Assembly: GCF_009905535.1 (NCBI RefSeq)
Contig: NZ_JAAALA010000027.1
Coordinates: 1 to 59,361 of the forward strand
Reading direction: 5' to 3'
DNA length: 59,361 nucleotides
Source of the DNA: Caulobacter sp. SLTY
Lineage (GTDB): Bacteria > Pseudomonadota > Alphaproteobacteria > Caulobacterales > Caulobacteraceae
Shown here: in pieces, positions 34,507-40,928 of the stretch
Layout: every line of letters begins with the position of its first letter
Numbering within the stretch: the stretch's first letter is position 1
Made by a program: the position numbers and the translations under genes
Notes under the pieces: generated by a model
Told to the model about the DNA's origin: nothing
What the model saw: the letters and a program-made list of their open reading frames with translations, nothing else
The model's database searches: none

Positions 34507-35441
34507 CCCAGATGCCCATCTACGATCGGCTGACGGTCATCGGCTGTGGCCTGATCGGCTCTTCGCTGGTCCGGGCCGCCCGCCAGAGCAAGGCCGCCGC
34601 CCACATCACCGTGGCTGACGCCCGCCGGACGGTCTTGGATCGCGTCGCCGAGCTGGGAATCGCCGACGCTGTAGAAGCGGACCTCGGCAAGGCGGTCGAG
34701 GGCGCCGACCTGGTCATCTTCGCCACCCCGGTCCTGGCCATCGCCGATGTCATGGCGGCCGTCGCCCCTTCGCTGAAGGCCGGCGCCACCATCTCCGACG
34801 TCGGTTCGGTCAAGGGCAGCGTATCGGAGGCCATGCAGGCCACCGCACCCGCCGGCGTTCACATCATCCCCGGCCACCCGATCGCCGGCACCGAGCAGTC
34901 GGGCCCAGACGCCGGCTTCGCCGAGCTGTTCCAGGACCGCTGGACCATCCTCACCCCCATCGCCGCCCGCCACGACGACGCTTACGCCCTGGCCGTCGCC
35001 CGGCTGGCCAGCTTCTGGCGGGCGCTGGGCGCCCAGGTCGAACAGATGGACGAGCGGCACCACGACCTGGTCCTGGCCGTGACCAGCCACCTGCCCCACC
35101 TGATCGCCTACAATATCGTCGGCACCGCCGCCGATCTGGAGGAGGTCACACAGGCCGAGGTGATGAAGTATTCGGCCGGCGGCTTCCGCGATTTCACCCG
35201 CATCGCCGCCTCCGACCCGACCATGTGGCGCGACATCTTCGTGGCCAACCGCGAGGCGGTGCTGGAGATTCTCGGCCGCTTCACCGAGGACCTGCAGGCG
35301 CTCAGTCGCGCCATCCGCTGGGGCGAAGCCGAGAAGCTGCATGAGCTGTTCACGCGGACCCGCGAAATCCGCCGCGGTGTCATCGCGCTGGGCCAGGAAA
35401 GCCCCGAACCCAACTTCGGCCGGGATCGCGGCAAGCACTGA
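34503..35441 (+). CDS. tyrC: Prephenate / arogenate dehydrogenase
   Basis: A 312-residue NAD(P)-dependent enzyme of tyrosine synthesis. The Rossmann motif is VIGCGLIGSSL near residue 14, ISDVGSVKG and IIPGHPIAGTEQSG carry the substrate-binding histidine, and a C-terminal helical region holds the conserved SHLPHLIAY. It lacks a chorismate mutase part, which is provided by the separate upstream gene. It overlaps the aminotransferase by four bases, so mutase, aminotransferase and dehydrogenase form one pathway cluster. Confidence 0.92.
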   Translation: MTQMPIYDRLTVIGCGLIGSSLVRAARQSKAAAHITVADARRTVLDRVAELGIADAVEADLGKAVEGADLVIFATPVLAIADVMAAVAPSLKAGATISDVGSVKGSVSEAMQATAPAGVHIIPGHPIAGTEQSGPDAGFAELFQDRWTILTPIAARHDDAYALAVARLASFWRALGAQVEQMDERHHDLVLAVTSHLPHLIAYNIVGTAADLEEVTQAEVMKYSAGGFRDFTRIAASDPTMWRDIFVANREAVLEILGRFTEDLQALSRAIRWGEAEKLHELFTRTREIRRGVIALGQESPEPNFGRDRGKH

Positions 35442-36011
35442 CTATTTGCCCGTCACCGCGCGCCGCAGGTTCACCAGCACCTTGCCGCAGTCGGCCTTCA
35501 TCCCCTGCCGCACCACCTCGGCCGGCAGCTTGATGTCCGCCGCCACCCGGTTCACGTAAATCACCCTCGTGCCCTTGCCGCGCGGCTCAAGCCGCCACTC
35601 GCCCTGCATGGCCTTCAGATCGCCGCCCGTCTTGCGGAAGACGATGCGGCTGTGGGGCGTGTAGTCGGCTCGCACCACATTGCGGATGGTCGGCACGAAC
35701 ATGTTGCCCTGGCTGACCTGCTCGCGCACGTCCCAGCCCGGCCCCTTCTCGACCACCCGACAGACCGTCAGGTTGGCGATGATCCGCTTGGCCTGGGCGC
35801 AATCGGTCAGAACGGCCCAGACCTTGGCCGGCGGCGCGGCGATATCGATGGCGCCGTGAATGAACGCGCCCTCGCCGGCTGGGGCGACCGTAACCCAGGC
35901 CTTGCCTGCCGCCAGGGTCTTTTCAGCGGAGGCGGGGACCGGCGCAGCGGCCGCGACGCTGGTCAGGCCAAGGGTCAGGGCCAGTGCTGTGGCCAGGTGT
36001 GCATGTCGCAT
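35442..36011 (-). CDS. Secreted START/SRPBCC-fold protein (tandem paralogue 1)
   Basis: A 189-residue protein with a signal peptide (HLATALALTLGLTSVAAA) and a polyketide-cyclase/START-like fold (AIDIAAPPAKVWAVLTDCAQAKRI, CRVVEKGP, YTPHSRIVFRKTGGDLKAMQGEWRLEP). Such folds bind hydrophobic ligands in a cavity; the ligand is unknown. A paralogue at 36104-36679 shares most of these segments, so the pair arose by tandem duplication. It is convergent with the tyrosine gene. Confidence 0.8.
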   Translation of the reverse strand: MRHAHLATALALTLGLTSVAAAAPVPASAEKTLAAGKAWVTVAPAGEGAFIHGAIDIAAPPAKVWAVLTDCAQAKRIIANLTVCRVVEKGPGWDVREQVSQGNMFVPTIRNVVRADYTPHSRIVFRKTGGDLKAMQGEWRLEPRGKGTRVIYVNRVAADIKLPAEVVRQGMKADCGKVLVNLRRAVTGK

Positions 36012-36103
36012 CGCGTGGTCTCCGTCCCCGACTCGCCTGTGCAGATACGAGCCCACGGACGGATCGGATGCGGCGCCGGGCGATTTCCTGCGCCGGGTTT
36101 GGA

Positions 36104-36679
36104 CTACTTCCCGCTGACTTCCTTGCGCAGCTTGAGGAACGACTTCTCCGTTCCAGACTTGATCCCCGCCCGGACCAGGGCTGGCGGGAAGTCGTGGTCG
36201 ATCGCGAACCGGGACTCGTAGATCAGGCGGGTCTTGCCGTCGGACAGCGGCTCCAGCCGCCATTCGCCCTGCAACACCTTCAGGTCCCCGCCCGCCTTGC
36301 GGAACACGATCCGGCTATGGGGCGTGTAGTCGGTGCGGAAGACACTGCGGATGCCGGGGACCCCCATGGAGGCCTTTGTCACATGCTCCCAGACCTCAAA
36401 ACCCGGCCCCTTCTCCACGACCCGGCAGACTGTCAGGTTGGGGTTCTCCTTCTTTGCCCTGCCGCAATCGGTCAGCAGCGGCCAGATCTTCTGCGGCGCT
36501 GCCGCGATATCGATGGCGGCGAACACCGCGACCGCTTCGCCGACCTGGTCTACCCTCACCCAGGCCTTGCCGGCTTTGAGCACCGTCTGCGACTCGGCCG
36601 GCAGCGGTTTTGCGCCCGCCGTTCCGCCGGCCACCGCCAGACACACGGCCAACAACCCGACCAACAGCTTACGCGACAT
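36104..36679 (-). CDS. Secreted START/SRPBCC-fold protein (tandem paralogue 2)
   Basis: A 191-residue secreted protein (signal MSRKLLVGLLAVCLAVAGGTAGA) with the same fold and landmark segments as its downstream neighbour: AIDIAAAPQKIWPLLTDCGRAK, CRVVEKGPGFEVWE, YTPHSRIVFRKAGGDLK, GEWRLEPL. It lies 92 bases upstream on the same strand, so the two may be co-transcribed. Divergence in the central loop suggests that they bind different ligands or partners. ATG 36679 gives a proper signal peptide. Confidence 0.8.
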   Translation of the reverse strand: MSRKLLVGLLAVCLAVAGGTAGAKPLPAESQTVLKAGKAWVRVDQVGEAVAVFAAIDIAAAPQKIWPLLTDCGRAKKENPNLTVCRVVEKGPGFEVWEHVTKASMGVPGIRSVFRTDYTPHSRIVFRKAGGDLKVLQGEWRLEPLSDGKTRLIYESRFAIDHDFPPALVRAGIKSGTEKSFLKLRKEVSGK

Positions 36680-36812
36680 CCGTGGCTCCCATGCTCGCCT
36701 GACGATGTGGGAAATCCGCCACAAAGGACAGTCCTGATCGGCGATTGGCGAAAATTCGGTTTGGCCCCGAAGATGAACGCTGCTATCCGCCGCGCCCTCA
36801 AGGAGAAAGACC

Positions 36813-36911
36813 GTGGCCCGCAAAGCCCCAACCGTCATGACCGCCAATCGCAGCCTGGGTTATCAGCCCGGTCGCGAGGACGCGCGCGCGTGGGAGGATG
36901 CTTCGGTCTAG
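36813..36911 (+). CDS. Possible 32-residue peptide
   Basis: A short ORF starting with GTG at 36813, four bases after an AAGGAGAAAGA ribosome-binding stretch. It encodes a basic then acidic peptide (ARKAPTVMTANRSLGY...WEDASV). A strong hairpin follows at 36939-36973. Start context and terminator-like structure suggest expression, but size and lack of a recognised family leave this uncertain. Confidence 0.25.
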   Translation: MARKAPTVMTANRSLGYQPGREDARAWEDASV

Positions 36912-36938
36912 GGATTTTCGATCCTTGGGATTGTCCGA

Positions 36939-36973
36939 AAGAACCCCTCCCGGCGCGGCCTGGAGGGGTTCTT
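36939..36973. terminator. Strong 12-bp hairpin, possible terminator
   Basis: AAGAACCCCTCC (36939-36950) pairs perfectly with GGAGGGGTTCTT (36962-36973). A poly-T tract is missing, although the stem ends in TTCTT. It lies between the small ORF and rtcB. Confidence 0.5.
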
Positions 36974-37035
36974 CGTATCCGGAGACCGCTTCGCGCCGCT
37001 GCCGGGAGGGAGCGTAACGAGAAGAGGAGAACCCC

Positions 37036-38244
37036 ATGAGCGGGTTCGAACACATCGAAGGGGCGGCTTCGCCCATCAAGGCCTGGATCTCGGGGGTGCC
37101 GCTGGAGCATGCCGCGGCCAACCAGCTGCGCAATGTCGCCAGCCTGCCGTTCATCCACAGCCACATCGCCGTCATGCCCGACGTCCACTTCGGTCGGGGC
37201 GCGACCGTGGGTTCGGTCATCCCCACCAAGGGGGCGATCATCCCGGCGGCCGTGGGGGTCGATATCGGCTGCGGGATGATGGCGGTGCAGACCAGCCTGA
37301 AAGCCCACCAGCTGCCCGACAGCCTGGCCGTTGTGCGGCGGGAGATCGAGCGGCGGGTGCCGGTCGGCAACGGTCCGGGCGGGGACTTCAAGGACAGCCC
37401 GACCAGCGCCTCGACCGCGCTGCGCACCTCGGGCTTGGCCGAGCGGCTGGAGCGCATCCTGGCCAAGCACCCGAAGATCCGGGGCGACAAGCTGCTGCGG
37501 CAGCTCGGGACCCTGGGGGGCGGGAACCACTTCATCGAGCTCTGCCTCGACGAGGCTGACACCGTCTGGGTGATGCTGCACTCCGGCTCGCGGGGGACCG
37601 GCAACATCATTGGCCAGTACTTCATCGAGCGGGCCCGCGAGGAGCTCGCCCGGCGGGAACTGGGCTACGCGGTGCCGGACAAGGACCTGGCCTTCTTCAT
37701 GGAGGGCGAGCCCCTGTTCGACGACTATGTCGAGGCGGTGCTGTGGGCCCAGGACTACGCCCGGGCCAACCGGCAGCTGATGATGGACCGGGTGCTGATC
37801 GCCTTGCGCGAACAGCTGCCGGCCTTCCAGCTTGGGAAGCTCGCGGTCAACTGCCACCACAACTACGTGGAACAGGAGACTCACTTCGGCGACACCGTCT
37901 GGCTGACCCGCAAGGGCGCCGTGCGGGCGCGGGAGGGCGACCTGGGGATCATTCCCGGTTCGATGGGGGCGAAATCCTTCATCGTGCGGGGGAAGGGTAA
38001 CCCGGACAGCTTCTGCAGCTGCTCGCACGGCGCGGGCCGGACCATGAGCCGGGCCGAGGCCAAGCGGCGGTTCACCCTGGACGACCACATCCAGGCGACC
38101 GCCGGGGTCGAGTGCCGCAAGGACGAAGGCGTGATCGATGAGACGCCGATGGCCTACAAGGACATCGACGCCGTCATGGCCGCGCAGTCGGACCTGGTGG
38201 AAATCGTCCACACGCTTCGGCAGGTGGTGTGTGTGAAGGGGTGA
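37036..38244 (+). CDS. rtcB: RtcB-family RNA ligase
   Basis: A 402-residue RtcB-type protein, the GTP- and manganese-dependent ligase that joins 2',3'-cyclic phosphate or 3'-phosphate RNA ends to 5'-OH ends. Metal and nucleotide-binding residues are present in VGVDIGCGMMAV (conserved Asp and Cys), GGGNHFIEL, LHSGSRGTGN, NCHHNYVEQ and the guanylylated-histidine motif HGAGRTMSR. The length matches the shorter bacterial RtcB branch. Archease, its usual partner, is not in the window. ATG 37036 has a GAGGAG site upstream. Confidence 0.95.
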   Translation: MSGFEHIEGAASPIKAWISGVPLEHAAANQLRNVASLPFIHSHIAVMPDVHFGRGATVGSVIPTKGAIIPAAVGVDIGCGMMAVQTSLKAHQLPDSLAVVRREIERRVPVGNGPGGDFKDSPTSASTALRTSGLAERLERILAKHPKIRGDKLLRQLGTLGGGNHFIELCLDEADTVWVMLHSGSRGTGNIIGQYFIERAREELARRELGYAVPDKDLAFFMEGEPLFDDYVEAVLWAQDYARANRQLMMDRVLIALREQLPAFQLGKLAVNCHHNYVEQETHFGDTVWLTRKGAVRAREGDLGIIPGSMGAKSFIVRGKGNPDSFCSCSHGAGRTMSRAEAKRRFTLDDHIQATAGVECRKDEGVIDETPMAYKDIDAVMAAQSDLVEIVHTLRQVVCVKG

Positions 38245-38248
38245 AGCG

Positions 38249-38283
38249 GGGGACAGGTTGCCCGGCACGGGCTACCTGTCCCC
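38249..38283. repeat. REP-like palindrome, GGGGACAGG family (copy 2)
   Basis: GGGGACAGGT (38249-38258) pairs with ACCTGTCCCC (38274-38283), and the inner arms GCCCG/CGGGC extend the stem, giving a hairpin of about 15 base pairs with one mismatch. It starts five bases after the rtcB stop and may serve as its terminator. Confidence 0.75.
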
Positions 38284-38357
38284 GGTCAGCGCCGCCGGCG
38301 GAAGCACCAGCGTTCCAGGCGGCTGGAGCGCGGATGTTTCAACACCCTCCGCAAACC

Positions 38358-38393
38358 GGGGACAGGTAGCGCGCTCGCGCGCAACCTGTCCCC
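38358..38393. repeat. REP-like palindrome, GGGGACAGG family (copy 3)
   Basis: GGGGACAGGT (38358-38367) and ACCTGTCCCC (38384-38393) pair around GC-rich inner arms (AGCGCGCTCGCGCGCA). With copy 2 it forms a pair of units about 75 bases apart, as in BIME-type clusters. Its last base is the first base of the adjacent SRPBCC stop codon. Confidence 0.75.
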
Positions 38394-38863
38394 TACCGCC
38401 CTTTCCAATCGGCGCTCAACGCCTGAGGATACTTGTCCTCGATCAGGCGGGCGTTGATGCCGTGTTCCAGCCAAACCTTGGCGGCGCACAGCACGGTGGT
38501 GAAGCCGCCGTTGCTGTCCAGCGCCTGGGCGATCACGGAGTCGGCGTCGCCTTTGAAGCCGATGTTGGTCACCTCGACGAAGGTCTGGCCATCGCCCAGT
38601 TCGGTGAGGGTGCATTCGACGCGGGTCAGCCCATCCTCGCCGCCCCAGTCGAAGACCAGCGACTTGCCGGGCTCAAGCGACCGCACGTGGATGTCGTCCG
38701 CCGCGCCGTACATCTCCCATTCCCACCGCACCACGGCGCCGGACTCCAGCCGGCCGCTGGCCTTGCTGAACCAGAACCTGGTGGTGACTTCGGGATCGAC
38801 GAAGGCCTCGAAAACCTTATCGGCCGGAGCCCGGATCATCGTCTGCGCCTTTACCTCGACCAT
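38393..38863 (-). CDS. SRPBCC/AHSA1-type protein
   Basis: A 156-residue START-like (AHSA1 family) protein: VKAQTMIRAPADKVFEAFVDPEVTTRFWFSKASG at the start and ECTLTELGDGQTFVEVTNIGF in the core. These small domains act as Hsp90 co-chaperone relatives or ligand-binding proteins. No catalytic residue is obvious. It is the third gene of an ArsR-SRPBCC-SRPBCC operon; ATG 38863 has GAGGAGGACGAG upstream. Confidence 0.85.
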   Translation of the reverse strand: MVEVKAQTMIRAPADKVFEAFVDPEVTTRFWFSKASGRLESGAVVRWEWEMYGAADDIHVRSLEPGKSLVFDWGGEDGLTRVECTLTELGDGQTFVEVTNIGFKGDADSVIAQALDSNGGFTTVLCAAKVWLEHGINARLIEDKYPQALSADWKGR

Positions 38864-38874
38864 CTCGTCCTCCT

Positions 38875-39300
38875 CTAGCCAGTGATCTGCGGCGTCGGCT
38901 CGCCGGTTTCCAGCAGGCTCTTCAGCGCCGACAGGATCGACGGCCAGCCGTTGCTGACGCCCTTGCGCTGCTGGCTGTTGTCCGGGAAGCCGTCGTGAGT
39001 GACCGTCAAACGCACGCTGTCCTGCACCGGCTCCAGCAGATAGGTCACCGTGGTGGTCGGCGAGGCCGTCTCGAAGGTGTAGCGCAACAGGCGTGGCGGG
39101 TCGCTCTCCAGCACCTCGCCCTGAAAATCGACACTGCCGTCCGGCGCGTAGAGCACATGTTTGGAGCCGGTCTTCCAGTCGCTCTCCGAGCGCCGGCCGA
39201 ACCAGAATTTCGGACGCAGGTCGGGGTCCATCAGGGCGTCCCACAGCTTCTGCGGCGTGGTGCGGATATAGATGACATAGACGAAGGCCGGGTCGCTCAT
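38875..39300 (-). CDS. SRPBCC/AHSA1-type protein
   Basis: A 141-residue AHSA1-like protein with VIYIRTTPQKLWDALMDPDLRPKFWFG and a C-terminal SNGWPSILSALKSLLETGEP, the usual ending of the family. It overlaps the upstream ArsR gene by four bases and is followed by a second, weaker paralogue, so the regulator and its two ligand-binding partners are produced together. The likely ligand is a hydrophobic small molecule, not determined. Confidence 0.87.
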   Translation of the reverse strand: MSDPAFVYVIYIRTTPQKLWDALMDPDLRPKFWFGRRSESDWKTGSKHVLYAPDGSVDFQGEVLESDPPRLLRYTFETASPTTTVTYLLEPVQDSVRLTVTHDGFPDNSQQRKGVSNGWPSILSALKSLLETGEPTPQITG

Positions 39301-39626
39301 TCTGTCTCCCCTTCCGGGCGCTCGAGTTGGGTCTTGAACGCCACCAGGTCGACGACCTGGGCGCGCTCGAACTTGCCGATCCAGCGATCGGCGATCTCCG
39401 CGATGGGGACGGGGTTGAGGTAGTGCAGCTTCTCCCTGCCCCGCTTGACGGCGGTGACCAGGTTGGCCTCCTCAAGGATGCCGAGATGCTTGCTGACCGC
39501 CTGGCGGGTCATCGCCAGGCCGTCGCAGAGCTCCATCAGCGTCTGTCCGTTGCGGGCAAACAGCCGGTCCAGCAAGGCCCGCCGACTGGCGTCGGCCAAG
39601 GCACGAAAGACTGCGTCCGTCTCCAT
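39297..39626 (-). CDS. ArsR-family winged-helix regulator
   Basis: A 109-residue regulator with the ArsR fold: DAVFRALADASRRALLDRL, NGQTLMELCDGLAMTRQAVSKHLGILEEANLV (recognition helix), and REKLHYLNPVPIAEI. It lacks the metal-binding ELCVCD motif of arsenic sensors, so it belongs to the group that is usually linked to SRPBCC genes in operons. It probably regulates its own operon. It overlaps the next gene (ATGA). Confidence 0.9.
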   Translation of the reverse strand: METDAVFRALADASRRALLDRLFARNGQTLMELCDGLAMTRQAVSKHLGILEEANLVTAVKRGREKLHYLNPVPIAEIADRWIGKFERAQVVDLVAFKTQLERPEGETE

Positions 39627-39672
39627 CGAGGCGGACTATAGGCAACCATTTGGTTGCATGTCAACCGTCGGC

Positions 39673-39951
39673 TCAGGTCGGCCGGCTCTCCTGGTCCAGC
39701 GCGTCCAGCACCGCCTCGGGCCGCCATTCGATGACCTGGAGATAGGCCAGCAGAGCCGCGTCGGGCAGCGCTCGCCCGGCCTCGATCTCGCACAGAGACT
39801 CTGCGTCCAGCCGGAAGGTGCGGGCGAAGGCTTCCTGGGTCAGGCCGGTGCCCCAGCGCACTCGCTGGACCATTGCGCGGGCGCAGAGCGCGCCGTCGGG
39901 CGCGGCCGTGGCGTCGATCGGCAGATCGGGATGGATCAGCGGCAGTCCCAT
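39673..39951 (-). CDS. Xre-like helix-turn-helix protein
   Basis: A 92-residue protein with a C-terminal lambda-repressor-like domain: VQRVRWGTGLTQEAFARTFRLDAESLCEIEAGRALPD, the typical recognition of HigA/MqsA-type or Xre regulators. The first 25 residues are a flexible head. No toxin gene is adjacent, so an orphan regulator is more likely than an antitoxin. A GGAG site is upstream of ATG 39951. Confidence 0.75.
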   Translation of the reverse strand: MGLPLIHPDLPIDATAAPDGALCARAMVQRVRWGTGLTQEAFARTFRLDAESLCEIEAGRALPDAALLAYLQVIEWRPEAVLDALDQESRPT

Positions 39952-40057
39952 GGCGTCTCTCCTGATTCCAGCCCCGGCGAGAGGTCTAGCGGCGGAGCGT
40001 CGCGGGATGACGACCGTTTTGAGTCAAAGACTTGGCGCTTTGTCTTTGCACTGACAT

Positions 40058-40723
40058 TCAGGTTTCGACGCGGATGACCATCAACCCGTCATAGCCCTTG
40101 TCGCCTAACGTCTGCAGCGCCGTGGCGGTCACCCGAGGTTCCGCCGCCACCGCTTCGGCGAGGCGCCGCACACCCTGGACGGACGCGTCACCGGCCGGGT
40201 CCACGACCGCGCCGCCGCGCACCACATTGTCCACGACGATCAGCCCGCCCGGCCGGGTCATCTTCAGGGCCCAGGCGAAATAGTCCGGGTTGGACGGCTT
40301 GTCGGCGTCGATGAACACCAGGTCGAACGGCGGCCCGCTCTCGGCCTCCAGCAGCGGCAGCAGCTCAAGCGCCGGCCCCTGCCGCACCTCGACCACTTCG
40401 GAAAGACCGGCGAAGGTAATACTGTCTCGCGCCACCTGCGCGTGGTGCGGATCGATCTCAAGGCTGACGACACTGCCGCCCTTGCCCAGGCCCCGCGCCA
40501 GCCAGATGGTGCTGTAACCGCCCAGCGTTCCCACCTCGAGGATCGCCTTGGCGCCGATCGTGCGCGCCAGGATCATCAGCAACTTTCCCTGGTTGGGGGC
40601 CACCGCGATGGCAGGCAACCCAGCGGCGCGGCTGGCCTCCAGCGCGTGGGTCAGCGCCTCATCATCGGCCCCGAGCACGCCGTTGAAATAGGCGTCCACC
40701 GCGTTCCAGCTGTCCTGGGTCAC
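40058..40723 (-). CDS. O-methyltransferase (class I SAM-dependent)
   Basis: A 221-residue methyltransferase of the catechol/caffeoyl-CoA type. The SAM-binding motif is AILEVGTLGGYSTIWLARGL near residues 60-80, SLEIDPHHAQVARDSI supplies the acidic residue for the ribose, and LVFIDADKPSNPDYFAWALK holds the metal-binding aspartates, followed by GLIVVDNVVRGG. The methyl acceptor is probably a phenolic compound. It starts with GTG and has a GGAGAGAG site upstream. Confidence 0.9.
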   Translation of the reverse strand: MTQDSWNAVDAYFNGVLGADDEALTHALEASRAAGLPAIAVAPNQGKLLMILARTIGAKAILEVGTLGGYSTIWLARGLGKGGSVVSLEIDPHHAQVARDSITFAGLSEVVEVRQGPALELLPLLEAESGPPFDLVFIDADKPSNPDYFAWALKMTRPGGLIVVDNVVRGGAVVDPAGDASVQGVRRLAEAVAAEPRVTATALQTLGDKGYDGLMVIRVET

Positions 40724-40760
40724 GACTCTCTCCGAAAAGCTGTTGTCGGCCCAACATAGT

Positions 40761-40918
40761 CCCTCTCCCTGAGGGAGAGGGAGGGGCCCGCGTTGCGAAG
40801 CAGCGTGGGAGGGAGAGGGTTTACGCTGGTGGCCAATCCCTGACCGTCCCTAAACCCTCTCCTTCCCACGCCTTTGGCGCGGGCCCCCTCCTCTCCCTCT
40901 CGGGAGAGGAGTTAGAGG
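40761..40918. repeat. Large imperfect inverted repeat
   Basis: The segment contains a small hairpin CCCTCTCCC/GGGAGAGGG (40761-40781) and two long arms. Bases 40804-40823 are inverted at 40851-40870 with one mismatch, and GAGAGGGAGGGGCCCGCG near 40775-40792 recurs inverted near 40878-40895. Such purine-rich intergenic repeats are widespread; here it could stop transcription from both flanking genes. Confidence 0.7.
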
Positions 40919-40928
40919 GGCGGCTTGC

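Noticed and set aside
39673..39951. Xre-like protein as the antitoxin of a toxin-antitoxin pair
   Set aside because: No small toxin-like gene is adjacent on either side; the neighbours are an ArsR operon and an O-methyltransferase.
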